Assembly: GCF_006782915.1 (NCBI RefSeq)
Contig: NZ_VCNP01000056.1
Span: 124,001-188,000, forward strand
Direction: 5' to 3'
Source of the DNA: Streptomyces calvus
GTDB taxonomy: Bacteria > Actinomycetota > Actinomycetes > Streptomycetales > Streptomycetaceae
Length of the DNA: 64,000 bases
In this document: positions 6,662 through 15,105 of the stretch, in pieces
Numbering within the stretch: the first letter of the stretch is position 1
How the letters are laid out: each line of letters begins with the position of its first letter
Notes under the pieces: model-generated
The model's input: the letters and a program-made list of their open reading frames with translations, nothing else
Told to the model about the DNA's origin: nothing
Database searches by the model: none
Position numbers and translations under genes: made by a program

Positions 6662-9333
6662 TGGAGTCGGCCGAGATCCGCCGCCGCTGGCTGAGCTTCT
6701 TCGAGGAGCGCGGGCACACCGTCGTCCCTTCGGCGTCGCTGATCGCGGACGACCCGACTCTGCTGCTCGTCCCGGCCGGCATGGTGCCCTTCAAGCCCTA
6801 CTTCCTGGGCGAGGTCAAGCCGCCCTTCGACCGCGCCACCAGCGTGCAGAAGTGCGTCCGCACGCCGGACATCGAAGAGGTCGGCAAGACCACCCGGCAC
6901 GGCACGTTCTTCCAGATGTGCGGCAACTTCTCCTTCGGCGACTACTTCAAGGAAGGCGCCATCAAGCTGGCCTGGGAGCTGCTGACCAGCCCTCAGGACA
7001 AGGGCGGTTACGGCCTCGACCCCGAGCGCCTGTGGATCACCGTCTACAAGGACGACGACGAGGCCGAGCGGATCTGGCACGAGGTCGTCGGTGTGCCCAA
7101 GGAGCGCATCCAGCGCCTGGGCATGAAGGACAACTACTGGTCCATGGGCGTGCCCGGCCCCTGCGGCCCCTGCTCCGAGATCAACTACGACCGCGGCCCC
7201 GAGTTCGGCGTCGAGGGCGGCCCCGCCGTCAACGACGAGCGGTACGTGGAGATCTGGAACCTCGTCTTCATGCAGTACGAGCGCGGCGAGGGCATCGGCA
7301 AGGACAACTTCGAGATCCTCGGCGAGCTGCCGAGCAAGAACATCGACACCGGCCTCGGCCTCGAGCGTCTCGCCATGATCCTGCAGGGCGTGCAGAACCT
7401 GTACGAGATCGACACCTCCATGGCCGTGATCAACAAGGTCACGGAGCTGACCGGCGTCCGCTACGGCGACGCCCCGGCCTCGGACGTCTCCCTGCGCGTG
7501 GTCACCGACCACATGCGCACCGCCACCATGCTCATCGGTGACGGCGTGACCCCGGGCAACGAGGGCCGCGGGTACGTGCTGCGCCGCATCATGCGCCGCG
7601 CCATCCGCAACATGCGGCTGCTCGGCGCCACCGGTCCGGTCGTCAAGGACCTCGTCGACGTCGTGATCGGCATGATGGGCCAGCAGTACCCGGAGCTGAT
7701 CACCGACCGCGAGCGGATCGAGAAGGTGGCCGTCGCCGAGGAGAACGCCTTCCTGAAGACGCTGAAGGCCGGCACCAACATCCTCGACACCGCCGTCAGC
7801 GACACCAAGGCCGCCGGCTCCTCCGTGCTGCCCGGCGACAAGGCCTTCCTGCTCCACGACACCTGGGGCTTCCCGATCGACCTCACCCTCGAGATGGCCG
7901 CCGAGCAGGGCCTGACCGTGGACGAGGAGGGCTTCCGCCGCCTGATGAAGGAGCAGCGGGAGCGCGCCAAGGCCGACGCCCAGGCCAAGAAGACCGGCCA
8001 CGCCGACCTCGGCGCCTACCGCGAGATCGCCGACCGGGCCGGTGCCACCGACTTCATCGGCTACACCGACACCGAGGGCGAGTCCACCGTCGTCGGCATC
8101 CTCGTCGACGGCGTCTCCTCGCCGGCCGCCACCGAGGGCGACGAGGTCGAGATCGTCCTCGACCGCACCCCGTTCTACGCCGAGGGCGGCGGCCAGATCG
8201 GCGACACCGGCCGCATCAAGGCCGACTCCGGCGCCGTCATCGAGGTCCGCGACTGCCAGAAGCCGGTCCCCGGCGTCTACGTCCACAAGGGCGTCGTGCA
8301 GGTCGGTGAGGTCACCGTCGGCGCCAAGGCCCACGCCTCCATCGACGCCCGCCGCCGCAAGGCCATCGCCCGCGCCCACTCGGCCACGCACCTGACCCAC
8401 CAGGCGCTGCGCGATGCCCTCGGCCCGACGGCCGCCCAGGCCGGCTCGGAGAACCAGCCCGGCCGCTTCCGCTTCGACTTCGGCTCCCCGTCCGCCGTGC
8501 CGCAGACGGTCATGCTCGACGTCGAGCAGAAGATCAACGAGGTGCTCGCCCGCGACCTCGACGTGCGCGCCGACGTCATGGGCATCGACGAGGCCAGGAA
8601 GCAGGGCGCCATCGCCGAGTTCGGCGAGAAGTACGGCGAGCGCGTCCGCGTCGTGACCATCGGCGACTTCTCCAAGGAGCTGTGCGGCGGCACCCACGTG
8701 CACAACACCGCCCAGCTCGGCCTGGTGAAGCTGCTCGGCGAGTCCTCCATCGGCTCCGGCGTGCGCCGTATCGAGGCCCTGGTCGGCGTCGACGCCTACT
8801 CCTTCCTCGCCCGCGAGCACACGGTGGTCAACCAGCTCACCGAGCTGCTCAAGGGCCGCTCCGAGGAGCTGCCGGAGAAGGTCTCCGCGATGCTCGCCAA
8901 GCTGAAGGACGCCGAGAAGGAGATCGAGAAGTTCCGCGCCGAGAAGGTGCTGCAGGCCGCCGCCGGTCTCGCCGAGTCCGCCAAGGACGTCCACGGCGTC
9001 GCCCTGGTCACCGGTCAGGTCCCCGACGGCACGGGCGCCGACGACCTGCGCAAGCTGGTCCTCGACGTGCGCGGCCGCATCCAGGGCGGCCGGGCCGCCG
9101 TCGTCGCCCTGTTCACCGTGAACAACGGCAAGCCGCTGACGGTCATTGCCACCAACGAGGCCGCCCGCGAGCGCGGCCTCAAGGCCGGCGACCTGGTCCG
9201 CACGGCCGCCAAGACGCTCGGCGGCGGCGGTGGCGGCAAGCCGGACGTCGCCCAGGGCGGCGGCCAGAACCCGGCCGCCGTCGGCGAGGCCGTCGACGCC
9301 GTCGAGCGGCTCGTGGCGGACACGGCCAAGTGA
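6661..9333 (+). CDS. alaS: alanyl-tRNA synthetase
   Basis: A class II synthetase of 890 residues, full length for the family. The N-terminal catalytic domain begins MESAEIRRRWLSFFEERGH. The central editing domain shows the zinc ligands HSATHLTH (H-x3-H) and CGGTHVHNT (C-x3-H). The C-terminal C-Ala domain contains a Gly-rich segment (GGGGGGKPDVAQGGG). It charges tRNA-Ala and removes mischarged Ser or Gly. The last four bases overlap the ruvX start (GTGA). Confidence 0.97.
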   Translation: MESAEIRRRWLSFFEERGHTVVPSASLIADDPTLLLVPAGMVPFKPYFLGEVKPPFDRATSVQKCVRTPDIEEVGKTTRHGTFFQMCGNFSFGDYFKEGAIKLAWELLTSPQDKGGYGLDPERLWITVYKDDDEAERIWHEVVGVPKERIQRLGMKDNYWSMGVPGPCGPCSEINYDRGPEFGVEGGPAVNDERYVEIWNLVFMQYERGEGIGKDNFEILGELPSKNIDTGLGLERLAMILQGVQNLYEIDTSMAVINKVTELTGVRYGDAPASDVSLRVVTDHMRTATMLIGDGVTPGNEGRGYVLRRIMRRAIRNMRLLGATGPVVKDLVDVVIGMMGQQYPELITDRERIEKVAVAEENAFLKTLKAGTNILDTAVSDTKAAGSSVLPGDKAFLLHDTWGFPIDLTLEMAAEQGLTVDEEGFRRLMKEQRERAKADAQAKKTGHADLGAYREIADRAGATDFIGYTDTEGESTVVGILVDGVSSPAATEGDEVEIVLDRTPFYAEGGGQIGDTGRIKADSGAVIEVRDCQKPVPGVYVHKGVVQVGEVTVGAKAHASIDARRRKAIARAHSATHLTHQALRDALGPTAAQAGSENQPGRFRFDFGSPSAVPQTVMLDVEQKINEVLARDLDVRADVMGIDEARKQGAIAEFGEKYGERVRVVTIGDFSKELCGGTHVHNTAQLGLVKLLGESSIGSGVRRIEALVGVDAYSFLAREHTVVNQLTELLKGRSEELPEKVSAMLAKLKDAEKEIEKFRAEKVLQAAAGLAESAKDVHGVALVTGQVPDGTGADDLRKLVLDVRGRIQGGRAAVVALFTVNNGKPLTVIATNEAARERGLKAGDLVRTAAKTLGGGGGGKPDVAQGGGQNPAAVGEAVDAVERLVADTAK

Positions 9334-9833
9334 ACGCGCGCGAGGACGGTGCCGTGGACGGGCCGGTGCTGCGCCGCGGCCGCCGTCTCGCGATCGACGT
9401 CGGGGACGCCCGGATCGGGGTCGCCTCGTGCGACCCCGACGGGATCCTCGCCACGCCGGTCGAGACCGTCCCCGGCCGGGACGTCCCAGCGGCCCACCGC
9501 AGGTTGCGGCAACTCGTCGAGGAGTACGAGCCGATCGAGGTCGTCGTCGGTCTCCCTCGCTCCCTCAAGGGGGGCGAGGGCCCGGCCGCGGTGAAGGTCC
9601 GCGGTTTCGCCGGGGAGCTGGCCCGCGTGATCGCGCCGGTTCCGGTGAGGCTCGTCGACGAGCGCATGACGACGGTGACGGCGAGCCAGGGGCTGCGGGC
9701 CTCGGGCGTGAAGTCCAAGAAGGGACGCTCCGTCATCGACCAGGCGGCCGCTGTGATCATCCTCCAGCAGGCACTGGAATCCGAACGGGTGTCAGGCGAG
9801 CCACCCGGCGAGGGCGTCGAAGTGGTCATCTGA
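9330..9833 (+). CDS. ruvX: RuvX/YqgF-type Holliday junction resolvase / 16S rRNA maturation nuclease
   Basis: A 167-residue RNase-H-fold protein. The first acidic motif is AIDVGDARIGVA, the second VGLPRSLKG, then VRLVDERMTTVTA and the last Asp in IDQAAAVIIL. This is the YqgF family, involved in pre-16S rRNA processing and/or Holliday junction resolution. The frame is open far upstream, but the GTG at 9330 overlaps the alaS stop by four bases and gives the usual size. An ~11-residue N-terminal extension precedes the core, common in actinobacteria. Confidence 0.93.
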   Translation: MNAREDGAVDGPVLRRGRRLAIDVGDARIGVASCDPDGILATPVETVPGRDVPAAHRRLRQLVEEYEPIEVVVGLPRSLKGGEGPAAVKVRGFAGELARVIAPVPVRLVDERMTTVTASQGLRASGVKSKKGRSVIDQAAAVIILQQALESERVSGEPPGEGVEVVI

Positions 9834-9958
9834 TCGCGATACGGTAACGTTCCGCGCGATGCGATGGTGTTCGAACAGCCACCGCACAGCAAGAGGCGGA
9901 ACGGCAGCCGGGATTCCAGGTGGCCGGGCGACCGTCGCCTCGCGGCTCTAGGGGATCG

Positions 9959-11605
9959 ATGACTGAGTATGGCCGGGGCCAAGGCTCCGATCCGTGGCAT
10001 CCGGACGACCCGTTGTACGGGGACGGCGGATGGAGAGGGCAGCAGACCCACCCGGGTCCGCAGGCCCCCTACGACGGCCAGCAGCAGTCCCATCCGCAGC
10101 AGCAGTACGCGGACTGGGGCACCGGTGAGCAGCACGCGTACGACGGTCAGCAGTACCCGCAGTACGACCAGCAGTACGCGCCCCAGCAGTCGCACCAGCA
10201 GCCCCAGAACCCCCAGCCGCAGTACGACCAGAACGGCTGGCCCACCGGCACGCACCCGCAGGACCCGTACGCCGCCGTCCCGGCGGACCCGTACGGGCAG
10301 CAGACCGGGACCTACGGCGGGCAGCAGGCCGACTACTACGACGGCCCCGACGCCTACCCGCCGCCCGAGCCGCCGGGCCGCCGCGCCGAACCCGCCCCCG
10401 AGCCGGAGACCGACTGGGACCCGGGCCCCGACCAGGGCGAACACGCCTTCTTCGCGGGTGGCGACGACGGCGACGACGACGCGGGCGACCGCCGAGGGCG
10501 CGGCGAGCGCCGGGGCCGCGGCGGCAAGGAGAAGAAGGGGCGCAGCGGCGCCGCCTGTCTCGTGGTGGTTCTGGTGCTCGGTGGCGGTCTCGCCGGAATC
10601 GGGTACTTCGGGTACCAGTTCTACCAGGATCGTTTCGGCAGTGCCCCGGACTTCGCGGGCGACGGCAACGGCCAGCAGGTCTCCGTCGAGATCCCCAAGG
10701 GCGCGCTCGGCTACAAGATCGGCCAGGTGCTCAAGGACGCGGGCGTGGTGAAGAGCGTCGACGCCTTCGTCGCCGCCCAGCAGAGCAACCCGCAGGGCAA
10801 GACCATCCAGGACGGCGTGTACACGCTGGAGAAGCAGATGTCGGCCGCGAGCGCGGTCGACCTGATGCTCAGCCCGAAGAGCCGCAACAACCTCATCATC
10901 GCCGAGGGCAAGCGCAACGCCGCCGTCTACGAGCTCATCGACGCACGGCTCGAGGTGGAGAAGGGCACCACGGCCGAGGTCGCCAAGGAGGACTGGGAGA
11001 AGCTCGGACTGCCCGAGTGGGCCCAGAACCACCAGAACGTCAAGGACCCGCTGGAAGGCTTCCTCTTCCCCTCCAGCTACGGCGTCTCCAAGGGCCAGAA
11101 GCCCGAGGACGTGCTCAGGCGCATGGTGGCGCAGGCCACCGAGAGGTACGAGAAGCTCGGCGTCGAGCAGAAGGCGAAGAGCCTCGGTCTGGAGAGCCCC
11201 TGGCAGCTCGTCACGGTCGCCAGCCTCGTCCAGGCCGAGGGCAAGACGCACGACGACTTCCGCAGGATGGCCGAGGTCGTCTACAACCGTCTCAAGCCCA
11301 CCAACACCGAGACCAATCAGCTGCTCCAGTTCGACTCGACCTTCAACTACCTGAAGGGCGAGAGCAACATCCACATCAGCGAGTCCGAGATCAACAGCAA
11401 TCAGGACCCGTACAACACCTACACCAACAAGGGGCTGCCGCCCGGACCCATCGGGAACCCGGGGCAGGAGGCACTCGAGGCGGCGGTGAACCCCACGGAC
11501 GAGGGCTGGATCTACTTCGTGGCCACCGACGGCGTGGACAAGACGGAATTCGCCAAGACACACGACGAGTTCCTCAAGCTGAAGGACAAGTTCAATGGCA
11601 GTTAG
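9959..11605 (+). CDS. mltG: endolytic murein transglycosylase MltG (YceG family)
   Basis: A 548-residue inner-membrane enzyme that cleaves nascent peptidoglycan. The first ~190 residues are a low-complexity cytoplasmic tail rich in Gln, Tyr, Pro, Gly and Asp, then a basic stretch, a single transmembrane helix (about 198-222) and the extracytoplasmic YceG domain. The catalytic Glu is probably the one in LVQAEGKTHDD (around residue 427), with QFDSTFNYLKG and the PPGPIGNPG loop downstream. The ATG at 9959 follows AGGGGAT; the frame is open from 9920. It overlaps aroE by 11 nt. Older annotation called the family aminodeoxychorismate lyase. Confidence 0.93.
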   Translation: MTEYGRGQGSDPWHPDDPLYGDGGWRGQQTHPGPQAPYDGQQQSHPQQQYADWGTGEQHAYDGQQYPQYDQQYAPQQSHQQPQNPQPQYDQNGWPTGTHPQDPYAAVPADPYGQQTGTYGGQQADYYDGPDAYPPPEPPGRRAEPAPEPETDWDPGPDQGEHAFFAGGDDGDDDAGDRRGRGERRGRGGKEKKGRSGAACLVVVLVLGGGLAGIGYFGYQFYQDRFGSAPDFAGDGNGQQVSVEIPKGALGYKIGQVLKDAGVVKSVDAFVAAQQSNPQGKTIQDGVYTLEKQMSAASAVDLMLSPKSRNNLIIAEGKRNAAVYELIDARLEVEKGTTAEVAKEDWEKLGLPEWAQNHQNVKDPLEGFLFPSSYGVSKGQKPEDVLRRMVAQATERYEKLGVEQKAKSLGLESPWQLVTVASLVQAEGKTHDDFRRMAEVVYNRLKPTNTETNQLLQFDSTFNYLKGESNIHISESEINSNQDPYNTYTNKGLPPGPIGNPGQEALEAAVNPTDEGWIYFVATDGVDKTEFAKTHDEFLKLKDKFNGS

Positions 11606-12425
11606 GGCCCGGCGGGCGGCCGTGCTCGGCTCACCGATCGCCCACTCCCTCTCCCCGGTGCTGCACCGCACCGCCTACGCGGAGCTGGGCCTCGACGGCT
11701 GGACCTACGACCGTTTCGAGGTCGACGAGAAGGCGCTGCCCGGCTTCTTCGAGACGCTGGGCCCGCAGTGGGCGGGACTGTCGCTGACCATGCCGCTCAA
11801 GCGGGCCGTCATCCCGCTGCTCGACGGGATCAGCGAGACGGCGGCCTCCGTCGACGCGGTCAACACCGTCGTCGTCACCGAGGACGGCCGCCGCACCGGC
11901 GACAACACCGACATCCCCGGCATGGTCGCCGCGCTGCGCGAGCACGGCATCGAGAAGGTGGAGTCCGCCGCCGTCCTCGGCGCGGGCGCCACCGCCTCGT
12001 CCGCGCTCGCCGCGCTGGCCCGGATCTGCACCGGCGAGGTCACCGTGCACGTCCGCAGCGAGGCGCGCGCCGCTCAGATGCGGCAGTGGGCGGAGCGGCT
12101 CGACGTCACCGTGCGGATCGCCGACTGGGACGACGCCGAGCAGGCCCTGCACGCCCCGCTGGTCGTCAGCACCACCCCGGCCGGCGTCACCGACGTGCTC
12201 GCCAAGGCCGTACCGGAACGCCCGACGACCCTGTTCGACGTGCTCTACGACCCGTGGCCGACCGTCCTCGCCGCGCGCTGGTCCGCGTACGGCGGGGCCG
12301 TGGTCAGCGGGCTCGACCTGCTGGTGCACCAGGCGGCGCTCCAGGTGGAGCAGATGACGGGGTGCTCGCCGGCGCCGCTGGACGCCATGCGAAAAGCGGG
12401 CGAGCGGGCCCTCGCGGCCCGTTAG
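11595..12425 (+). CDS. aroE: shikimate 5-dehydrogenase
   Basis: A 276-residue NADPH-dependent enzyme reducing 3-dehydroshikimate to shikimate. Shikimate-binding SPIAHSLSP is near the N-terminus, the catalytic Lys in LTMPLKRAV, NTDIPG in the middle, and a nucleotide-binding GAGATASSA loop. The ATG start lies inside the end of mltG. The TAG stop (12423-12425) sits exactly at a mobile-element junction: its TA is the target duplication and its G is the first base of the MITE. The original stop was also TAG, so the protein is unaltered. Confidence 0.96.
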   Translation: MAVRARRAAVLGSPIAHSLSPVLHRTAYAELGLDGWTYDRFEVDEKALPGFFETLGPQWAGLSLTMPLKRAVIPLLDGISETAASVDAVNTVVVTEDGRRTGDNTDIPGMVAALREHGIEKVESAAVLGAGATASSALAALARICTGEVTVHVRSEARAAQMRQWAERLDVTVRIADWDDAEQALHAPLVVSTTPAGVTDVLAKAVPERPTTLFDVLYDPWPTVLAARWSAYGGAVVSGLDLLVHQAALQVEQMTGCSPAPLDAMRKAGERALAAR

Positions 12426-12608
12426 GGTCTGTCGTTTGGATCAGGTCGGTTTCGCGGGGCGTGGCACGCACATCTGCTGCGTTGTCGTCGGTTGTCGACG
12501 CTCCGCGTCGCCGCCCTCCTCCGCCTTGCAGTTGCACGCACCACGCCCCGCTCGGGTGGGCTGAGAAGCGCTGCGTCTCCCAGCCGACCTGATCCAAACG
12601 ACAGACCC
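12425..12608. mobile_element. 184-bp MITE with 25-bp perfect terminal inverted repeats
   Basis: The ends are perfect 25-bp inverted repeats (12425-12449 and 12584-12608) beginning GGGTCTGTCGTTTGGATCA. A further imperfect inverted segment (GCGGGGCGTGG type) lies inside. It is flanked by TA on both sides (12423-12424 and 12609-12610), consistent with a 2-bp target duplication. There is no coding frame. Size, termini and duplication fit a non-autonomous element mobilised by an IS5-like or IS630-like transposase; which one cannot be told from this copy. Confidence 0.85.
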
Positions 12609-13570
12609 TAGGTGTGCTGTCCGGACAGGTTGGTGACGCGGCTGGCGGGTGTCTGGCCGTCGATGCCGGTGTGGGGTCGGTGGTAGTTGTACCAGTCCAG
12701 CCAGTCGGGAAACGTGGCCTGGCGTTCGCGGTCTGAGGTGTAGGGCCGCTGGTAGGCCCACTCCTCGAGCAGGGTGCGGTGGAAGCGTTCGACTTTGCCG
12801 TTGGTCTGCGGCCGCCAGGGCCTCGTCCAGCGGGGGCTGATGCCCAGCTCGTGGCAGGTCTGGCGCCAGGTGTTCTTGGTGTAGGCCCAGGCGTTGTCGG
12901 TCAGGACCCGCTCAATGGTGATGCCGCGTGCGGCGAACCAGGCGGTTGCTCGTCGTAGGAAGGCTGCGCAGGTGGAGGCCTTCTCGTCGGGGAGGTCCTC
13001 GGTGTAGGCGAGGCGGGTGTGGTCGTCCAGGGCGGTGTGCAGGTAGGCGTATCCGGTGCCGGTGCGGCGGTTCTGGTTGGCCCGGCCGGCTGCGCGGCCG
13101 AGGGCCTTGTGGCCGCCGCCGTCGGGGATGCGGCCGAGCTTCTTGACGTCGATGTGGACCAGTTCGCCGGGCCGGGTGCGTTCGTAGCGGCGTACGGGTT
13201 CGCCGGTGGCGCGGTCGGTGGCGGCCAGTTGCGGCAGGCCGTGGCGGACGAGGATGCGGTGGGCGGTGGAGGCGGCGATACCGGCACGGGCGGCCAGACG
13301 CAGCGGACCGATGCGGTGCTCGCGCCGCAGCCGCAGGACTTGCTGTTCGACCCGGGCGGGCGTCTGGCGTGGGCTGTGGTGCGGGCGGCTGGAGCGGTCG
13401 TGCATGCCGGCCGCGCCCAGCTGCCGGTAGCGGCTCGCCCAGCGTGCGGCGGTGGTGTGGCTGACCTGGAAGCGTTCCGCGGCCCGCCGCAGCGGCCACC
13501 CGTCGTCCACGACACACCGGGCCAGACGCAGCCTCCCGGTCGGCGTCAGCGGGGCATTACGGTGGGACAC
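12608..13570 (-). CDS. IS481-family DDE transposase
   Basis: A 320-residue transposase starting at a GTG (13570-13568) as VSHRNAPLTPTGRLRLARCV. An N-terminal helix-turn-helix region (about 18-50) is followed by an RNase-H-like integrase core. The catalytic triad is visible as Asp141 (VHIDVKK), Asp225 (LTDNAWAY) and Glu261 (GKVERFH), with the D-35-E spacing expected for the IS3/IS481 group. The TAG stop (12610-12608) lies in the CCTAGG target duplication, so the element borrows its stop codon from the host sequence. The frame is intact, without frameshift. Confidence 0.95.
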   Translation of the reverse strand: MSHRNAPLTPTGRLRLARCVVDDGWPLRRAAERFQVSHTTAARWASRYRQLGAAGMHDRSSRPHHSPRQTPARVEQQVLRLRREHRIGPLRLAARAGIAASTAHRILVRHGLPQLAATDRATGEPVRRYERTRPGELVHIDVKKLGRIPDGGGHKALGRAAGRANQNRRTGTGYAYLHTALDDHTRLAYTEDLPDEKASTCAAFLRRATAWFAARGITIERVLTDNAWAYTKNTWRQTCHELGISPRWTRPWRPQTNGKVERFHRTLLEEWAYQRPYTSDRERQATFPDWLDWYNYHRPHTGIDGQTPASRVTNLSGQHT

Positions 13571-13680
13571 GAGGGCCTCCTGAGCTTCGGCGGTAGATGT
13601 CGCAATCCACACCGAACCCAGAAGGCCCTCACCTGTTCAAGCACCCAGCACGCGTGTCACCAACGTCCCGGGACAGCACA
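12613..13680 (-). mobile_element. IS481-family insertion sequence, 1068 bp, intact
   Basis: Terminal inverted repeats start TGTGCTGTCC at both ends and end GTTGGTGAC (12613-12637 and 13656-13680; about 20 of 25 positions match). Both flanks carry the 6-bp duplication CCTAGG (12607-12612 and 13681-13686), matching the NCTAGN target I recall for IS481. The single transposase frame on the minus strand is complete, so the element looks recent and possibly active. Its left target site is built partly from the last two bases of the adjacent MITE. Confidence 0.92.
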
Positions 13681-13747
13681 CCTAGGGCCCGTCGTCCGGA
13701 GCCGCCCGGCCGTGAGGTGCGGTGCCTTGCGGCCCGGTCCCACCGCC

Positions 13748-13795
13748 GCCCGGCCGGTGGTCCGGGGCGTCCGCCAGATGGACCGGCGGCCGGGC
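13748..13795. terminator. strong hairpin between IS481 and aroC
   Basis: GCCCGGCCG-gt-GGTCC (13748-13763) pairs with GGACC-gg-CGGCCGGGC (13780-13795): 14 base pairs with a 2x2 internal mismatch and a 16-nt loop. Before the insertions it would have sat about 65 nt after aroE. It may be the old aroE terminator or an attenuating element ahead of aroC. The rest of 13687-13920 holds no gene. Confidence 0.5.
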
Positions 13796-13920
13796 CCCCG
13801 GCCCGGACGTGGGAGGATCGGAGGTGGCGGACCGGGGCCGCGCACCCCGTCCCGCCGCAGCCGTACGCGAGGACACGTGTGCGCAGGGCAGTACCGGGGC
13901 GCGAGCATTGAGGAGCACCG

Positions 13921-15105
13921 TTGAGCAGGTTGCGCTGGCTGACCGCGGGGGAGTCCCACGGACCCGCACTCGTCGCGACGCTGGAGGGACTTCCCGCCGG
14001 CGTGCCGATCACCACCGACATGGTGGCGGACCACCTCGCGAGGCGGCGGCTGGGCTACGGTCGCGGCGCGCGGATGAAGTTCGAGCGGGACGAGGTCACC
14101 TTCCTCGGCGGTGTCCGGCACGGCCTGACCCTCGGCTCCCCGGTCGCCGTCATGGTGGGCAACACCGAGTGGCCGAAGTGGGAGCAGGTCATGGCGGCCG
14201 ACCCGGTCGACCCGGAGGTCCTGGCCGGTCTGGCCCGCAACGCCCCGCTGACCCGCCCCCGCCCCGGCCACGCCGACCTGGCCGGCATGCAGAAGTACGG
14301 CTTCGACGAGGCCCGGCCCATCCTGGAGCGGGCCTCCGCGCGGGAGACCGCGGCCCGTGTGGCGCTGGGCGCGGTGGCACGGTCGTACCTCAAGGAGACG
14401 GCCGGCATCGAGATCGTCAGCCATGTCGTCGAGCTGGCCGCGGCCAAGGCGCCGTACGGCGTGTACCCGACGCCGGCCGACGTGGAGCGGCTGGACGCCG
14501 ACCCGGTGCGCTGCCTGGACGCGGACGCCTCGAAGGCGATGGTCGCGGAGATCGACCAGGCCCACAAGGACGGTGACACCCTCGGCGGTGTGGTCGAGGT
14601 GCTGGCGTACGGCGTGCCGGTGGGGCTGGGCTCGCACGTGCACTGGGACCGGCGGCTCGACGCCCGGCTGGCCGGTGCGCTCATGGGCATCCAGGCGATC
14701 AAGGGCGTGGAGGTCGGCGACGGGTTCGACCTGGCGCGGGTGCCGGGTTCCAAGGCGCACGACGAGATCCTCGTCACCGACGACGGCATCCGGCGGGCCT
14801 CCGGGCGTTCCGGTGGTACCGAGGGCGGACTGACCACCGGTGAGCTGCTGCGGGTCCGGGCGGCGATGAAGCCCATCGCCACCGTGCCGCGGGCGCTGAG
14901 GACGGTGGACGTCGTCACCGGTGAGGAGGCCGCCGCCCACCACCAGCGGTCCGACGTGTGCGCCGTGCCGGCCGCCGGCATCGTCGCGGAGGCGATGGTC
15001 GCTCTCGTGCTCGCGGACGCGGTCGCGGAGAAGTTCGGCGGTGACAGCGTCACCGAGACCCGCCGCAACGTCACCTCGTACCTCGACCACCTGGCCATCC
15101 GATGA
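13921..15105 (+). CDS. aroC: chorismate synthase
   Basis: A 394-residue FMNH2-dependent enzyme making chorismate from EPSP. The family signatures GESHGPAL (N-terminus), RPGHADLAGMQKYG, and ERASARETAARVALG are present, with GRSGGTEGG and the C-terminal DVCAVPAAG region downstream. It starts at an unusual TTG codon (13921) preceded by GAGGAG with 7-nt spacing; this gives the standard N-terminus MSRLRWLTAGESHG. It begins the aroC-aroK-aroB operon with a 4-nt ATGA overlap to aroK. Confidence 0.96.
   Translation: MSRLRWLTAGESHGPALVATLEGLPAGVPITTDMVADHLARRRLGYGRGARMKFERDEVTFLGGVRHGLTLGSPVAVMVGNTEWPKWEQVMAADPVDPEVLAGLARNAPLTRPRPGHADLAGMQKYGFDEARPILERASARETAARVALGAVARSYLKETAGIEIVSHVVELAAAKAPYGVYPTPADVERLDADPVRCLDADASKAMVAEIDQAHKDGDTLGGVVEVLAYGVPVGLGSHVHWDRRLDARLAGALMGIQAIKGVEVGDGFDLARVPGSKAHDEILVTDDGIRRASGRSGGTEGGLTTGELLRVRAAMKPIATVPRALRTVDVVTGEEAAAHHQRSDVCAVPAAGIVAEAMVALVLADAVAEKFGGDSVTETRRNVTSYLDHLAIR

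Noticed and set aside
6559..8994. An 811-codon minus-strand frame opposite alaS
   Set aside because: Shadow of alaS; repetitive low-complexity translation with no motif and no ribosome site.
13019..13924. A 301-codon plus-strand frame opposite the IS481 transposase
   Set aside because: Antisense shadow; the minus-strand frame has the full DDE triad.
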